This document shows positions 10,095 to 20,389 of a stretch of DNA of 64,000 bases, in pieces. The first letter of the stretch is position 1. Each line of letters starts with the position of its first letter. The stretch is from positions 5,877,218 through 5,941,217 of the forward strand of contig NZ_CP132480.1 in the NCBI RefSeq assembly GCF_030770395.1. Direction: 5' to 3'. Source of the DNA: Telluria beijingensis. Lineage in GTDB: Bacteria > Pseudomonadota > Gammaproteobacteria > Burkholderiales > Burkholderiaceae_D. The notes beneath the pieces were generated by a model. It was not told where the DNA came from. It did not search any database and saw only the letters and a program-made list of their open reading frames with translations. The position numbers were made by a program, and so were the translations under genes.

Positions 10095-10264
10095 GGGGCG
10101 TCCATTCGAGGTAATGCCTGATTTTAGCCCGAAACGGCAAATCTCGCGGACCGGGGCCTCATCCGTTCAGACTTGAAAATGCATCCCGGCAATTTGTCGG
10201 GTATCACGCGACGCGACTGAGACACCTCAAGCATGTCAATACGATCACGGAGGAGGATGGAGGC

Positions 10265-10978
10265 ATGGATACCCAACCAAGCCAACAGGCCGAGCAGGAG
10301 CGCATCGAAGACGTCTATCGCAACTGGCATGGCGGCGCCGCGCTGGCGCGCTATGCCTGGCACCGGCCCGAGATCCTGCAGCAGGTGGCGGCGCGTGCGC
10401 GCGGCTTTGCCGAACTGCTTTCGTGCACGGTCGGTTCAGACCTGTCTGCCGTACAAGTACTCGACGTCGGCTGCGGCACCGGCGGCTTCCTGCGCCAGAT
10501 GATCGACTGGGGCGCCAAGCCAGGCAACCTCACCGGCACCGAGCTGCAAAAAGACCGGCTCGATCATGCGCGCCGATGTACGGCGCACGGGGTGCGCTGG
10601 CACCTGGGCACGCTCGACGCGCTGCCGCCGGCGGGCTACGACCTCGTCACGGCGCAAACGGTGTTTTCCTCGGTGCTCGATCCGGCCCTGCGGCGCGAAC
10701 TCGCGGCCCAGATGTGGAGCGCGCTGCGCCCGGGCGGCTGGTGCCTGGTGTTCGATTTTCGCTACGATAACCCACGCAACCGCAATGTGCGCCGTGTCAC
10801 GCGGGCCGAGCTGCAAGCCTGGTGGCCGGGACGCGAACAGCGCTACCGCAGCCTGGTGCTGGCGCCGCCCATCCACCGGCTGCTGGCCGTCGCGCCGTAC
10901 ATGGTGTCAGAGCTGTTAACGGCGCTGGCGCCGGTGCTGCGCTCGCACTTCATGTATGTAGTGCGCAAGGATGAATGA
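10265..10978 (+). CDS. Class I SAM-dependent methyltransferase, substrate unknown
   Basis: 237 residues. Motif I VLDVGCGTGGFLRQM (about residues 61-75), an acidic post-II region, and the motif LRPGGWCLVFDFRYDNP identify a Rossmann methyltransferase of the Methyltransf_11/25 type. The start at 10265 is preceded by a strong purine-rich site (GGAGGAGGATGGAGG). It is the only plus-strand gene between gshB and gshA and there is no operon partner to suggest a substrate. Confidence 0.8.
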   Translation: MDTQPSQQAEQERIEDVYRNWHGGAALARYAWHRPEILQQVAARARGFAELLSCTVGSDLSAVQVLDVGCGTGGFLRQMIDWGAKPGNLTGTELQKDRLDHARRCTAHGVRWHLGTLDALPPAGYDLVTAQTVFSSVLDPALRRELAAQMWSALRPGGWCLVFDFRYDNPRNRNVRRVTRAELQAWWPGREQRYRSLVLAPPIHRLLAVAPYMVSELLTALAPVLRSHFMYVVRKDE

Positions 10979-11019
10979 ACCGGCGCCAACCATGTACCAG
11001 CGGCGCCGGCCAGCCCCGG

Positions 11020-12321
11020 TCAATAAACTTCCGGATTCGGATCGGTGCGTTCCATCTCCAGCGACGCCGCCAGCATGCCCAGGCGCGCCACGACGCCATA
11101 CACATAGAAGCGGTTCGGCGCCGCCGTGCCCGGCTTGGCTTTCAGGTCGGGCACCGCATGCTGCTGGGCGAAGGCCAGCGGCACGTATTGCGAGCCCGGC
11201 GAATTCAGGTTCTGGTCGATGCCGCGTTCGGCGTGCACGCGGTAGAAGCCGCCCACCACATAGCGGTCGATCATGTACACCACCGGTTCGGCCACGGCGT
11301 CGTCGATCGATTCGAACGTGGGCACGCCTTCCTGGATGATCAGGTCGGTCACGGCCACGCCATCCTTGATCACCGACATGCGGGCGCGCTGGGCCGGGGT
11401 CAGGTCGCGCACCTCGCTGGCGTCCTTGATGGTCATCACGCCCATGCCATAAGTGCCGGCGTCGGGCTTCAGGATCACGAAGGGCTTGCGCTCCTTCATG
11501 CCATATTCCTTGTACTTCTTCTTGATCTTCGAGAACAGCGCCGACACATTGTCGGCCAGCTCCTCGGTGCCGACGTTTTCGCGCAGGTCGACCTCGCCGC
11601 ACTTGCTGTGCAGCGGGTTGACCAGCCACGGATCGATGTCGATCAGCTTGCCGAACTTCTTGGCCACCTCGTCGAAGGCCTTCAGGTGGTTGCTCTTGCG
11701 GCGCAGCGCCCAGCCCGCATGCAGCGGCGGCAGCAGCGATTGCTCGTGCACGTTCTCGAGGATGGCCGGGATTCCTGCCGAGAGGTCATTGTTCAGCAGG
11801 ATGGTGCAGGGATCGAAATCGGCCAGGCCGACGCGGCGCCCGTTGGGCGAGCGCACCAGCGGCTCTACCACCAGCATATTGCCGTCAGGCAGGGCTAGCG
11901 GCGTCGGCTCGGTGACGTCCGGCGAGAACGAACCCAGGCGTACGTGCAGACCGGTCTGGCGGAAGATCTGCATCAGGCGCGCCACGTTCTGCAGGTACAA
12001 CGGGTTGCGCGTATTCGTCTCCGGGACCAGGATCAGGTTGCGCGCGTCCGGGCAATACTTGTCGATCGCCGCCATCGCGGCCTGCACCGTCAGCGGCAGC
12101 ATCTCGGTGGGCAGGTTGTTGAAGCCGCCCGGGAACAGGTTGGTGTCGACCGGCGCCAGTTTATAGCCGGCATTGCGCAGGTCGACCGAGCAATAAAACG
12201 GCGGTGTGTGCTCCTGCCACTCGAGCCGGAACCAGCGCTCGATGGCGGGCGTGGCTTCGAGAATCTTCTTTTCCAGGTCGAGCAGCGGACCGGTCTGGGC
12301 GGTGGCGAGGTGCGGAACCAT
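11020..12321 (-). CDS. gshA: Glutamate-cysteine ligase, ferrooxidans-type GshA
   Basis: 433 residues. It starts MVPHLATAQTGPLLDLEKK and contains WQEHTPPFYCSVDLRNAGYK, VDTNLFPGGFNN, RSPNGRRVGLADF and FVILKPDAGTYGMGVMTI, matching the GshA family first seen in Acidithiobacillus (TIGR02049 type) rather than enterobacterial GshA. It makes gamma-glutamylcysteine, the rate-limiting step for glutathione. The 241 bp between this start and amtB hold a 106-bp palindromic repeat and no gene. Confidence 0.92.
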   Translation of the reverse strand: MVPHLATAQTGPLLDLEKKILEATPAIERWFRLEWQEHTPPFYCSVDLRNAGYKLAPVDTNLFPGGFNNLPTEMLPLTVQAAMAAIDKYCPDARNLILVPETNTRNPLYLQNVARLMQIFRQTGLHVRLGSFSPDVTEPTPLALPDGNMLVVEPLVRSPNGRRVGLADFDPCTILLNNDLSAGIPAILENVHEQSLLPPLHAGWALRRKSNHLKAFDEVAKKFGKLIDIDPWLVNPLHSKCGEVDLRENVGTEELADNVSALFSKIKKKYKEYGMKERKPFVILKPDAGTYGMGVMTIKDASEVRDLTPAQRARMSVIKDGVAVTDLIIQEGVPTFESIDDAVAEPVVYMIDRYVVGGFYRVHAERGIDQNLNSPGSQYVPLAFAQQHAVPDLKAKPGTAAPNRFYVYGVVARLGMLAASLEMERTDPNPEVY

Positions 12322-12421
12322 GTAGGACGTCCTTGTTATGCGCTTCTTGTTGTTAATAATTCGGATATGTCATATGGGGTGCACCTGCCCTTTTTAAAGA
12401 GGCGTTGCCAATAACGCAAAA

Positions 12422-12527
12422 ACGTCATCCCCGCGGAGGCGGGGACCCAAGTTCCCTGCACTGGCACTACGTAAAACGTAGCCACCATGCTAGCAAACTT
12501 GGGTCCCCGCCTGCGCGGGGACGACGT
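12422..12527. repeat. Palindromic intergenic element with 32-bp imperfect inverted arms
   Basis: The left arm (12422-12453) and right arm (12496-12527) are inverted copies with about two mismatches; each arm contains a GC-rich mini-hairpin of the form CCCCGC-N4-GCGGGG followed by ACCCAAGTT. The same core recurs at 20261-20312 and within 63668-63833. It resembles REP/BIME or short MITE-like elements of Oxalobacteraceae. As RNA it could fold and act as a terminator between the gshA upstream region and amtB. Confidence 0.8.
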
Positions 12528-12562
12528 ACTTGTACTGCTAACGCTTGTGCTGCTGGACTATA

Positions 12563-13969
12563 TCAGTAACGGTACGCCGATTCGCCGTGGCTGGTAATGT
12601 CCAGGCCCTCGCGCTCTTCGTCTTCAGGCACCCGCAGGCCGATCACGATGTCGACCAGCTTGAAGGCGATGAAGGCCACGATCGCCGACCAGACGACGGT
12701 CACGACCACGCCGTGCGCCTGCACCAGCACCTGGCTGCCGATCGAGTAGCCGGTGGCCATGGCATTGGTGGTGTAGTCCCACACGCCCTGGCCGCCCAGC
12801 GACGGCGCCGCGAACACGCCGGTCAGCAGTGCGCCCAGGATGCCGCCCACGCCGTGCACTCCAAACACGTCGAGCGAATCGTCGGCGCGCAGCATGCGCT
12901 TCAGGCCGGTCACGCCCCACAGGCAGATGATACCAGCCAGCAGGCCCATGACCAAGGCGCCCATCGGCCCCACGAAGCCGGCGCCCGGGGTGATCGCCAC
13001 CAGGCCCGAGATGGCGCCCGAGGCGGCGCCCAGCATCGAAGGTTTACGCTTGAAGATCCACTCGCCGGCGGCCCACGACACGGTGGCGGCGGCGGTTGCA
13101 AGCAGGGTGTTGATGAAGGCCAGCGCCGCGACGTCGCCCGCTTCGAGCGCCGAACCGGCGTTGAAGCCGAACCAGCCGACCCACAGCAGCGAGGCGCCGA
13201 CCATCGTCATCGGCAGCGAGTGCGGAGCCATCGATTCCTTGCCATAGCCGACGCGCTTGCCGATCACGTAGGCGCCGACCAGGCCGGCTACGGCCGAGTT
13301 GATGTGCACCACGGTGCCGCCCGCGAAGTCGAGCGCGCCCTGCTGCCACAGGTAGCCCGCGCCGGCGCTGACGGTGGCCAGCGAAGCGGCATCGGTGATC
13401 GCGTCCGGACCGGCCCAGAACCAGACCATGTGCGCCATCGGCAGGTAGGCGAAAGTGAACCAGATCACGATGAAGGCCAGCACCGCGGCGAACTTGGCGC
13501 GTTCGGCGAACGAGCCGACGATCAGCGCGCAGGTGATGGCGGCGAAGGTGCCCTGGAAGGCGACGAAGATGAACTCGGGGATCATCACCTCTTTGGTAAA
13601 CGTCGCGCCCATCGAGAAGGTGCCGGCGACCGGGTCCCAGATGCCCTGCAGGAAGGCGCGGTCGAAGCCGCCGATGAAGGCATTGTTACCGGTGAAGGCC
13701 AGCGAGTAGCCGTACAGGCACCACAGCACGATGATCAGCGAAAACACCATCATGACCTGCATCAGGACCGACAGCATGTTCTTGGCGCGCACCATGCCGC
13801 CGTAGAACAACGCCAGGCCCGGGATTACCATCATGATGACCAGCAGGGTGGCGACGAACATCCAGGCGGTATCCCCTTTGTTGATGGACGGCGCCGCCAT
13901 GGCCGGGAGGGCCAGGCCCAGGCCCAGCATGGCGGACAGGATTTTTGTCGTTATATGCTTCATGAACAC
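12563..13969 (-). CDS. amtB: Ammonium transporter Amt
   Basis: 468 residues: a signal-like first segment (MFMKHITTKILSAMLGLGLALPAMA) and about 11 membrane helices. Recognisable Amt signatures include DTAWMFVATLLVIMMVIPGLALFYGGM and the block DFAGGTVVHINSAVAGLVGAY containing the pore His; a second pore His lies in DVFGVHGVGGILGALLTG. It conducts ammonium/ammonia across the inner membrane and is expected to be gated by the adjacent GlnK. The third gene of a porin-glnK-amtB operon (9 bp after glnK). Confidence 0.95.
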   Translation of the reverse strand: MFMKHITTKILSAMLGLGLALPAMAAPSINKGDTAWMFVATLLVIMMVIPGLALFYGGMVRAKNMLSVLMQVMMVFSLIIVLWCLYGYSLAFTGNNAFIGGFDRAFLQGIWDPVAGTFSMGATFTKEVMIPEFIFVAFQGTFAAITCALIVGSFAERAKFAAVLAFIVIWFTFAYLPMAHMVWFWAGPDAITDAASLATVSAGAGYLWQQGALDFAGGTVVHINSAVAGLVGAYVIGKRVGYGKESMAPHSLPMTMVGASLLWVGWFGFNAGSALEAGDVAALAFINTLLATAAATVSWAAGEWIFKRKPSMLGAASGAISGLVAITPGAGFVGPMGALVMGLLAGIICLWGVTGLKRMLRADDSLDVFGVHGVGGILGALLTGVFAAPSLGGQGVWDYTTNAMATGYSIGSQVLVQAHGVVVTVVWSAIVAFIAFKLVDIVIGLRVPEDEEREGLDITSHGESAYRY

Positions 13970-13977
13970 TTTCCTTC

Positions 13978-15070
<1,093 letters not shown>

Positions 15071-15135
15071 GACAAACCCCCTTGATGAACAATTACTGCG
15101 TTTGGAATCCTTTTTTATCTCTCCACCCTTCGTTT

Positions 15136-15152
15136 AGCAGGATGTGTGCCAG
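15136..15152 (-). promoter_or_regulatory. Sigma-54 (RpoN) promoter of the porin-glnK-amtB operon
   Basis: On the minus strand the sequence reads CTGGCACACATCCTGCT, a close match to the -24/-12 consensus TGGCACR-N4-TTGCW with one departure (C for the first T of the -12 box) and correct GG-to-GC spacing. It lies about 65 bp upstream of the porin ATG at 15070. Confidence 0.8.
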
Positions 15153-15275
15153 CTCATAAAGCATGAAAAATGGCCTTGTTTTTTTGGTAAACACGCACCA
15201 CATACGATTTGCTCCAATACAATCGACCGCGAAAGGCGTCCGCCGGTTCGCGCGACGCACCAAATCAGGCCTGTT

Positions 15276-15292
15276 TGCACCGCGCTGGTGCA
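15276..15292. promoter_or_regulatory. NtrC-type enhancer palindrome
   Basis: TGCACCGCGCTGGTGCA is a perfect match to the NtrC consensus TGCACC-N5-GGTGCA. It lies about 130 bp upstream of the sigma-54 site on the minus-strand side and only 29 bp before the plus-strand UbiK-like gene. This is the expected position for an enhancer acting on the porin-glnK-amtB promoter under nitrogen limitation. Confidence 0.8.
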
Positions 15293-15320
15293 TGCAGCCT
15301 CGTCAGAAAGGGATAGGGAT

Positions 15321-15716
15321 ATGAACAACAGCAACTTCTTCAGCGATTTGCAGGGCAAGATCAACCAGGCGCTCGAAAGTGGACCGGCCAAGGACATCGA
15401 GCGCAACGTCAAGGCGGCGATGACTTCGGGCTTCGCCAAGCTCGACCTGGTCACGCGCGAGGAATTCGATATCCAGGCCCAGGTGCTGGCCAAGACCCGC
15501 GCCAAGCTGGAAGCGCTCGAACTGCGCGTGATCGAGCTCGAAGCACGCCTGGCCGGCGGCGCGTCGACCACATCATCGGCAGCGGCATCGACCACCCCAC
15601 CGCCCGGCGCCGCGCCGTCGGCCACCGCGCCGTTCCCGGCCCAGCCCGAGGATCCGACCATCGTGCTGCCGCCAAGCCTGGACAAATCGGGCGACACGCC
15701 GATCAACAAACCCTGA
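15321..15716 (+). CDS. ubiK: UbiK-like accessory factor (BMFP domain)
   Basis: 131 residues. The N-terminal amphipathic segment MNNSNFFSDLQGKINQALE is followed by a coiled coil, DIQAQVLAKTRAKLEALELRVIELEARL, characteristic of the membrane-fusogenic BMFP family; UbiK of this family helps the soluble ubiquinone-synthesis complex. The tail from residue 80 is low-complexity Ala/Pro/Ser/Thr. Start chosen at the ATG after AAAGGGATAGGGAT. Identity with UbiK specifically is inference; ubiJ is not adjacent. Confidence 0.82.
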   Translation: MNNSNFFSDLQGKINQALESGPAKDIERNVKAAMTSGFAKLDLVTREEFDIQAQVLAKTRAKLEALELRVIELEARLAGGASTTSSAAASTTPPPGAAPSATAPFPAQPEDPTIVLPPSLDKSGDTPINKP

Positions 15717-15730
15717 ACAGGGGTGCATTC

Positions 15731-18220
15731 ATGGACAGGGCGACCGGCATGAATGCACCTGACGCAGCGTCCGGCGCCCTGCCCGCGCAAGAAGTGTCGC
15801 TGGACGTGCTGCACGAAAAATACGCCAAGGGCGACGAGCGCACGATCGCCGAAGTGCAACAGCGCATCGCGCGCGCCCTGGCCGCCCTCGAGCCGGCGCC
15901 GCAGCGCGCCGACTGCGAACGGCGCTTCCTGTGGGCCCAGCAGCAGGGTTTCATCCCCGCCGGGCGCATCGCCTCCGCTGCCGGCCTCGGCCTGCGCGCC
16001 ACCCTCATCAACTGTTTCGTGCAGCCGGTCGGCGACGCCATCTCGGGCAGCGACGACGGCCTGCCCGGCATCTATACCGCGCTCAGCGAAGCGGCCGAGA
16101 CCATGCGCCGCGGCGGCGGGGTCGGCTACGACTTCAGCGCCATCCGTCCCTTCGGCAGCAAGGTGGCCGGCACCGCCTCGCGCGCTTCGGGCCCGGTCTC
16201 GTATATGGAAGTGTTCGACGCCTCCTGCCGCACCGTGGAGTCGGCCGGCGCCCGGCGCGGCGCCCAGATGGGCGTGCTGCGCGTGGATCATCCCGACGTC
16301 GAGCGCTTCATCGCGGCCAAGGACACCGGCCGGTTCACCAATTTCAATCTCTCGGTCGGCGTGACCGATGCCTTCATGCGCGCCGTCGAACATGACGAGA
16401 CGTTCGCGCTGGTGCATGCGGCCGAGCCGGGCGACGAGATCCTGTCCGCCGGCGGCCACCGGCGCGAGGATGGCCCGTGGGTCTACCGCCAGGTGCGCGC
16501 GCGCGAACTGTGGGAAAGCATCATGCGCTCGACCTACGACCACGCCGAGCCGGGCGTGCTGTTCATCGACCGCATGAATGCCGAGAACAACCTCTGGTAT
16601 GCCGAGGAACTGCGCGCCACCAATCCCTGCGGCGAGCAGCCGCTGCCCGCGTATGGCTGCTGCGACCTCGGCTCGCTCAACCTGGCCGCCTTCGTCGATG
16701 CGGCCTTCACGCCTGAGGCCAGTCTCGACTTCGCGCGCCTGCGCGAGGTAGCCACGGTCGCGGTGCGCATGCTCGACCTGGTGCTCGACGCCACCCAGTG
16801 GCCGCTGCCGCAGCAGGCGGCCGAGGCGCGCGCCAAGCGCCGCATCGGCCTGGGCTTCCTGGGCCTGGGCAGCGCGCTGGCGATGCTGGGCCTGCGCTAC
16901 GACGCCGACGACGGCCGCGCCATGGCGGCGCGCATCGCGACCGAACTGCGCGACGCGGCCTATGCCGCCTCGATCGACCTGGCGCGCGAAAAAGGCGCCT
17001 TTCCCCTGTTCGACGCCGACCGCTACCTGCAGGGGCAGTTCATCGGCCGCCTGCCGCAGGCGCTGCGCGATGCCATCCGCGCGCACGGCATCCGCAACTC
17101 GCACCTGCTGTCGATCGCGCCGACCGGCACCATCTCGCTGGCCTTCGCCGACAATGCCTCGAACGGCATCGAGCCGCCCTATTCCTGGACCTACCGGCGC
17201 AAGAAGCGCACCGCGGACGGCGGCACGCGCAGCTATGAGGTGAGCGACCACGCCTGGCGCCTGTACCGGCAACTGCACGGCGACGCCGAGCTGCCCGCGA
17301 GCTTCGTCACCGCGCTCGAGATGCGCGCGCTGGACCACCTGCGCATGGTGGAGGCGGTCCAGCCCTTCATCGATACCGCGATCTCGAAGACGGTCAACGT
17401 GCCCGAGGATTATCCCTACGATGACTTCCGCGACCTGTACCTGGAAGCCTGGCGCGCCGGCTTGAAGGGGCTGGCGACCTATCGGCCGAATGCGGTGCTG
17501 GGCAGCGTGTTATCGAGGGCGGACGACGCACCGGTCACGCCCGCCGGCGCTAGTCCGGCGCCCGATGACGACCCGCTGCGCAAGCGTTTCGAGCACCGTC
17601 CGCTGGGCGAACTGGAATCGGTGACCTCGAAGATCGAGTATTCGACCCAGGAAGGCCGCAAGACCGCCTACCTGACGGTGAGCTTCCTGCGCGCCGATGG
17701 CGTATGGGAAAGCCGGCCCGTCACGGTCGAACGGCCCTTCGAATTCTTCATGCCGGCCAACCAGCGCACCGGCGGCCACCAGTGGATCACGGCCTCGATG
17801 CGGCTGCTGTCGATGGTGGCGCGCGCCGGCGGCCCGATCGCGCGCGCCCTGGCCGACATGCGCGAGGTGGTGTGGGAAAAAGGGCCGGTGCGCTGCGGCC
17901 ACATCACGCGCGAGGATGGGGTGCGGGTGCCGGTGTACCACGACTCGGAAGTGGCGGCGATCGCCTTCATGCTGCAGCGGATGCTGATCCGGCGCGGCTT
18001 CCTCGACGAACAGGGCAACCAGGTGCCTGTCGGAGAACTGGCGCTGCGGCTCGGGCAGCGCATGCAAGGTGCCGGGCCGCAGTTGCAGGCGGAGACTCCG
18101 GCCGAGCCGCTGCCCGTCATGAACGGCGCCAAATGCCCGGAATGCGGCGCGCTGGCGCTGCGCAAGGTCGACGGCTGCTCGCGCTGCGCATCCTGCCATT
18201 ATGTGGGCGAGTGCGGTTGA
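15731..18220 (+). CDS. nrdJ: Adenosylcobalamin-dependent (class II) ribonucleotide reductase
   Basis: 829 residues. Recognisable blocks: NCFVQPVGD, RRGGGVGYDFSAIRPFG, ATNPCGEQPLPAYGCCDLGSLNL (active-site NxCxE motif), GTISLAFADNASNGIEPPYSWTYRRKKR, and a C-terminal zinc/thiol tail with Cys pairs (KCPECGAL, CSRCASCHYVGEC). It reduces ribonucleotides using a radical generated from AdoCbl and works with or without oxygen. Start: ATG at 15731; the in-frame ATG at 15749 is also possible. The cofactor supply genes lie at 39.9-53.0 kb. Allosteric class not assigned. Confidence 0.93.
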   Translation: MDRATGMNAPDAASGALPAQEVSLDVLHEKYAKGDERTIAEVQQRIARALAALEPAPQRADCERRFLWAQQQGFIPAGRIASAAGLGLRATLINCFVQPVGDAISGSDDGLPGIYTALSEAAETMRRGGGVGYDFSAIRPFGSKVAGTASRASGPVSYMEVFDASCRTVESAGARRGAQMGVLRVDHPDVERFIAAKDTGRFTNFNLSVGVTDAFMRAVEHDETFALVHAAEPGDEILSAGGHRREDGPWVYRQVRARELWESIMRSTYDHAEPGVLFIDRMNAENNLWYAEELRATNPCGEQPLPAYGCCDLGSLNLAAFVDAAFTPEASLDFARLREVATVAVRMLDLVLDATQWPLPQQAAEARAKRRIGLGFLGLGSALAMLGLRYDADDGRAMAARIATELRDAAYAASIDLAREKGAFPLFDADRYLQGQFIGRLPQALRDAIRAHGIRNSHLLSIAPTGTISLAFADNASNGIEPPYSWTYRRKKRTADGGTRSYEVSDHAWRLYRQLHGDAELPASFVTALEMRALDHLRMVEAVQPFIDTAISKTVNVPEDYPYDDFRDLYLEAWRAGLKGLATYRPNAVLGSVLSRADDAPVTPAGASPAPDDDPLRKRFEHRPLGELESVTSKIEYSTQEGRKTAYLTVSFLRADGVWESRPVTVERPFEFFMPANQRTGGHQWITASMRLLSMVARAGGPIARALADMREVVWEKGPVRCGHITREDGVRVPVYHDSEVAAIAFMLQRMLIRRGFLDEQGNQVPVGELALRLGQRMQGAGPQLQAETPAEPLPVMNGAKCPECGALALRKVDGCSRCASCHYVGECG

Positions 18221-18296
18221 CCGGTGCTTTGAAAAGAGGCGGCCGCAGGCCCCGCTCAGGCATACTGCCGGGGTTGCCACCAACCCTGCCCGCACG

Positions 18297-18677
18297 ATGA
18301 GCTATTACGCCCTCAAGCACGTCCACATGACCTTCGCCATCCTGAGCGGCGCCCTGTTCCTGCTGCGCGGCCTGTGGATGCTGGCCGAATCGCCCAAGCT
18401 GCAGGCGCGCTGGGTCAGGATCGCACCGCACGTGGTCGACACCCTGCTGCTGGCCAGCGCCATCGGCCTGGCGGTATGGAGCAGCCAGTATCCGGGCCAG
18501 TCGCCGTGGCTGACGGCCAAGCTGGTGGCCCTGGTCGCTTATATCGGCCTGGGCACGGTGGCGCTCAAGCGCGGCCGCACGCGCCAGGTGCGCGCCCTCG
18601 CCTTCGCCGGCGCGCTGGCCTGCTTCGGCTACATCCTGGCGGTAGCGGTGACCAAGAATCCCCTGGTCGCCATCTGA
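18297..18677 (+). CDS. SirB2-family membrane protein
   Basis: 126 residues with four predicted membrane helices: HVHMTFAILSGALFLLRGLWM, VVDTLLLASAIGLAVW, LTAKLVALVAYIGLGTVAL and FAGALACFGYILAVAVT. The opening MSYYALKHVHMTF and the RIAPHVVDTLLL block fit the SirB2 family of small inner-membrane proteins of unknown biochemical function. It starts 76 bp after nrdJ. Confidence 0.85.
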   Translation: MSYYALKHVHMTFAILSGALFLLRGLWMLAESPKLQARWVRIAPHVVDTLLLASAIGLAVWSSQYPGQSPWLTAKLVALVAYIGLGTVALKRGRTRQVRALAFAGALACFGYILAVAVTKNPLVAI

Positions 18678-18698
18678 ACGACGCGGCGGCGGCGAACG

Positions 18699-19697
18699 TC
18701 AATGCCGCCGCAGCTGCGCCAGGTGCGCCGTCACCTGTGCCTGGTCGCCGCGCGTGAGCGGCGGGACGCCCGTCAGCGCAGCCTGGTAGGCCGCGATCGC
18801 GCGCGGCCGGTCGTGGCGCTCCTCGTAGACTTCGCCCAGGGTCTTGTAGACATAGGGCCGCGGCGCGATCGCCGCCGCCTTCTCGAGGTGGAGCGCGGCA
18901 TCCGCCAGCCGGCCCTGGGCGCGCGCCACCAGCGCCAGGCCGTAGGGGCCAAGTTCGCTCGACGGCAGCCGGCGGCTCAGTTCCTGGAACAGCCGGCTGC
19001 TCTGCGCATGGCGGCCGGCGTCGAGATGGGCGGTGGCCAGGGTCAGCAGCAGCTCGCGCTGGCAGCCCTGCACCAGTACGTATTCCCGCAGGTCGGCGGC
19101 CAGGATGTGCTGCTCGGCTTCGTCGCGCTTGCCTTCTTCCAGCGCGTAGATGGCGCGCATCAGGCGGGTCAGGTCGGGATCGGTGTAGCGCGCCTCGGTG
19201 GCCAGTTCGCGCGCGCGCACTTCGCTCCCCCCAAGGAAGAACGGTGTGTCGAGATAAAAACGCATCAACGCGACCCACGCGCGGTAGTTCATCGGATCGA
19301 AGCGCAGCGCGCGTTCGAGCGCGTCGCGGGTGACGCGCGCATTGCGCACCAAGGCGATCGCGCCGCCCGCGCGCGACTGCGCCGTCAAGGCGTTGCCCAA
19401 CGCTTCGGCGCACCGACTGCTGTCCGAATGGGCCCGCACGCAGCGCTCGGCCTCGGCGCGCGCCTGCAGCAAGTCGTCCGGACCACTGCGCGCGATGCGC
19501 AGGTCGACCGACGCGGCCAGCGCCACCGGATCGGTGGCATCGCGCGCCAGCCTGGCCTCGATCGCGCGGCGCGCTTCTCCGAAGCGCTTCTCGTGCACCA
19601 GGCGTGCGGTGGGTTCGGTCTGGACCGCGTGCGCGACATCGCACCCGACACCCAATAGCAACACCGGCACCCACCATGCCAAGCCCTTAGCCAGCAT
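18699..19697 (-). CDS. Exported TPR-repeat protein, function unknown
   Basis: 332 residues from ATG 19697. The N-terminus MLAKGLAWWVPVLLLGVGCDVAHA looks like a signal peptide or lipoprotein-like leader (Cys at 19). The rest is a helical array with TPR-like pairs, for example DALERALRFDPMNYRAWVALMRFYL, LFQELSRRLPSSELGPYGLALVARAQGRLADAALHLEKAAAI and TLGEVYEERHDRPRAIAAYQAAL. Such proteins usually scaffold envelope complexes; no partner is indicated by neighbours. Upstream in-frame codons (to 19796) lack a good ribosome site. Confidence 0.75.
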   Translation of the reverse strand: MLAKGLAWWVPVLLLGVGCDVAHAVQTEPTARLVHEKRFGEARRAIEARLARDATDPVALAASVDLRIARSGPDDLLQARAEAERCVRAHSDSSRCAEALGNALTAQSRAGGAIALVRNARVTRDALERALRFDPMNYRAWVALMRFYLDTPFFLGGSEVRARELATEARYTDPDLTRLMRAIYALEEGKRDEAEQHILAADLREYVLVQGCQRELLLTLATAHLDAGRHAQSSRLFQELSRRLPSSELGPYGLALVARAQGRLADAALHLEKAAAIAPRPYVYKTLGEVYEERHDRPRAIAAYQAALTGVPPLTRGDQAQVTAHLAQLRRH

Positions 19698-19868
19698 TGC
19701 ATTCCCTCTCGTCGCGAGACCTGGCCTTTTCCGTGGCGGCCGGTTCGCTTGTGCGATCAGATTATTGTTGTTATCTGAGTTGGAACAAATCGTCACACGG
19801 AATGTATGGAAGAGTCAATGCAGCAAGAATAGTTACCATTTAAACCATCAACCTCACGGTGCGCTGGA

Positions 19869-20243
19869 TCAACGCGCCGGGCGCGCGTTGCGGTACTTGG
19901 CCAGCTCGGTCTTGAGCCAGGTGGCGCTGGCGGACGGCGCATTGCCGCCGCAGCGGACCTGGTAGGGCTTGCCGCTGAGGCTGCTTTCGGTCGCGGCGCG
20001 CGCGATGAAATCTTCGCTCGACGCGACCAGGTCGCGCTTGAGCAGGTAGTCGTATTTGCGCTGGATGTGTTTCGCGGCGTCGGCCGCGTCGTGCCAGCTG
20101 CCGTTGCGCTGGAAGCTGCAGCCGGAAGACGTCAGGTAGGCGATCAGGTGGGCGATTTCCTGGCGCGCCGCGGGCGGCGGCGCGGCCAGGGACATCTGGG
20201 GCAGGATGATGAGCGCGATGGCGACGATGCAGGATTTCATCAT
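19869..20243 (-). CDS. DUF5329-like small exported protein
   Basis: About 124 residues with a signal peptide (MMKSCIVAIALIILPQMSLAA). The mature part has ARQEIAHLIAYLTSSGCSFQRNGSWHDAADAAKHIQRKYDYLL and YQVRCGG, with two cysteines that could form a disulphide; this pattern fits DUF5329. Function unknown. The start lies 18 bp from a palindromic repeat, and the nearest strong upstream promoter on the same strand is the one in front of the tRNA-Ser remnant at 20353, so that promoter may now drive this gene. Confidence 0.65.
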   Translation of the reverse strand: MMKSCIVAIALIILPQMSLAAPPPAARQEIAHLIAYLTSSGCSFQRNGSWHDAADAAKHIQRKYDYLLKRDLVASSEDFIARAATESSLSGKPYQVRCGGNAPSASATWLKTELAKYRNARPAR

Positions 20244-20260
20244 GGACGGCAAATAATAGG

Positions 20261-20312
20261 TAACTTGGGTTCCCGCCTTCGCGGGGAGTCGTTACTGCCA
20301 GTGGCAGTAACG
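20261..20312. repeat. Palindromic repeat abutting the tRNA-Ser remnant
   Basis: Contains AACTTGGGTTCCCGCC followed by a CCCGC/GCGGG mini-hairpin, the same core as the elements at 12422-12527 and 63668-63833. Its right flank carries a separate perfect palindrome, CGTTACTGCCA with its inverse copy (20290-20312), ending exactly where tRNA-Ser sequence begins. Confidence 0.75.
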
Positions 20313-20353
20313 GATTTCGAGTCAGGTACATTCGACCACTCTGCCACCTCTCC
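20313..20353 (-). pseudogene. tRNA-Ser(CGA), 5' part only
   Basis: Minus-strand bases match the first 41 nt of a bacterial tRNA-Ser: acceptor strand GGAGAGG, D arm (TGGCAGAGTGGTCGAATG), anticodon stem CCTGA and loop CTCGAAA with anticodon CGA, then only TC of the 3' stem strand. The variable arm, T arm and 3' acceptor are missing; a palindromic element replaces them. A strong promoter sits upstream at 20390-20419. A complementary 3' part of a tRNA-Ser lies at 39751-39787. Confidence 0.85.
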
Positions 20354-20389
20354 TGAATCGGTGTTGCGTGGTCGCGTAAGCGAGGCCGC

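Noticed and set aside
12400..12560. CRISPR array
   Set aside because: The repeats are one inverted pair, not regularly spaced direct repeats, and no cas gene is in the window.
15134..17338. 734-codon minus-strand frame opposite nrdJ and the UbiK-like gene
   Set aside because: No recognisable domain, and the plus strand has clear family motifs over the same bases.
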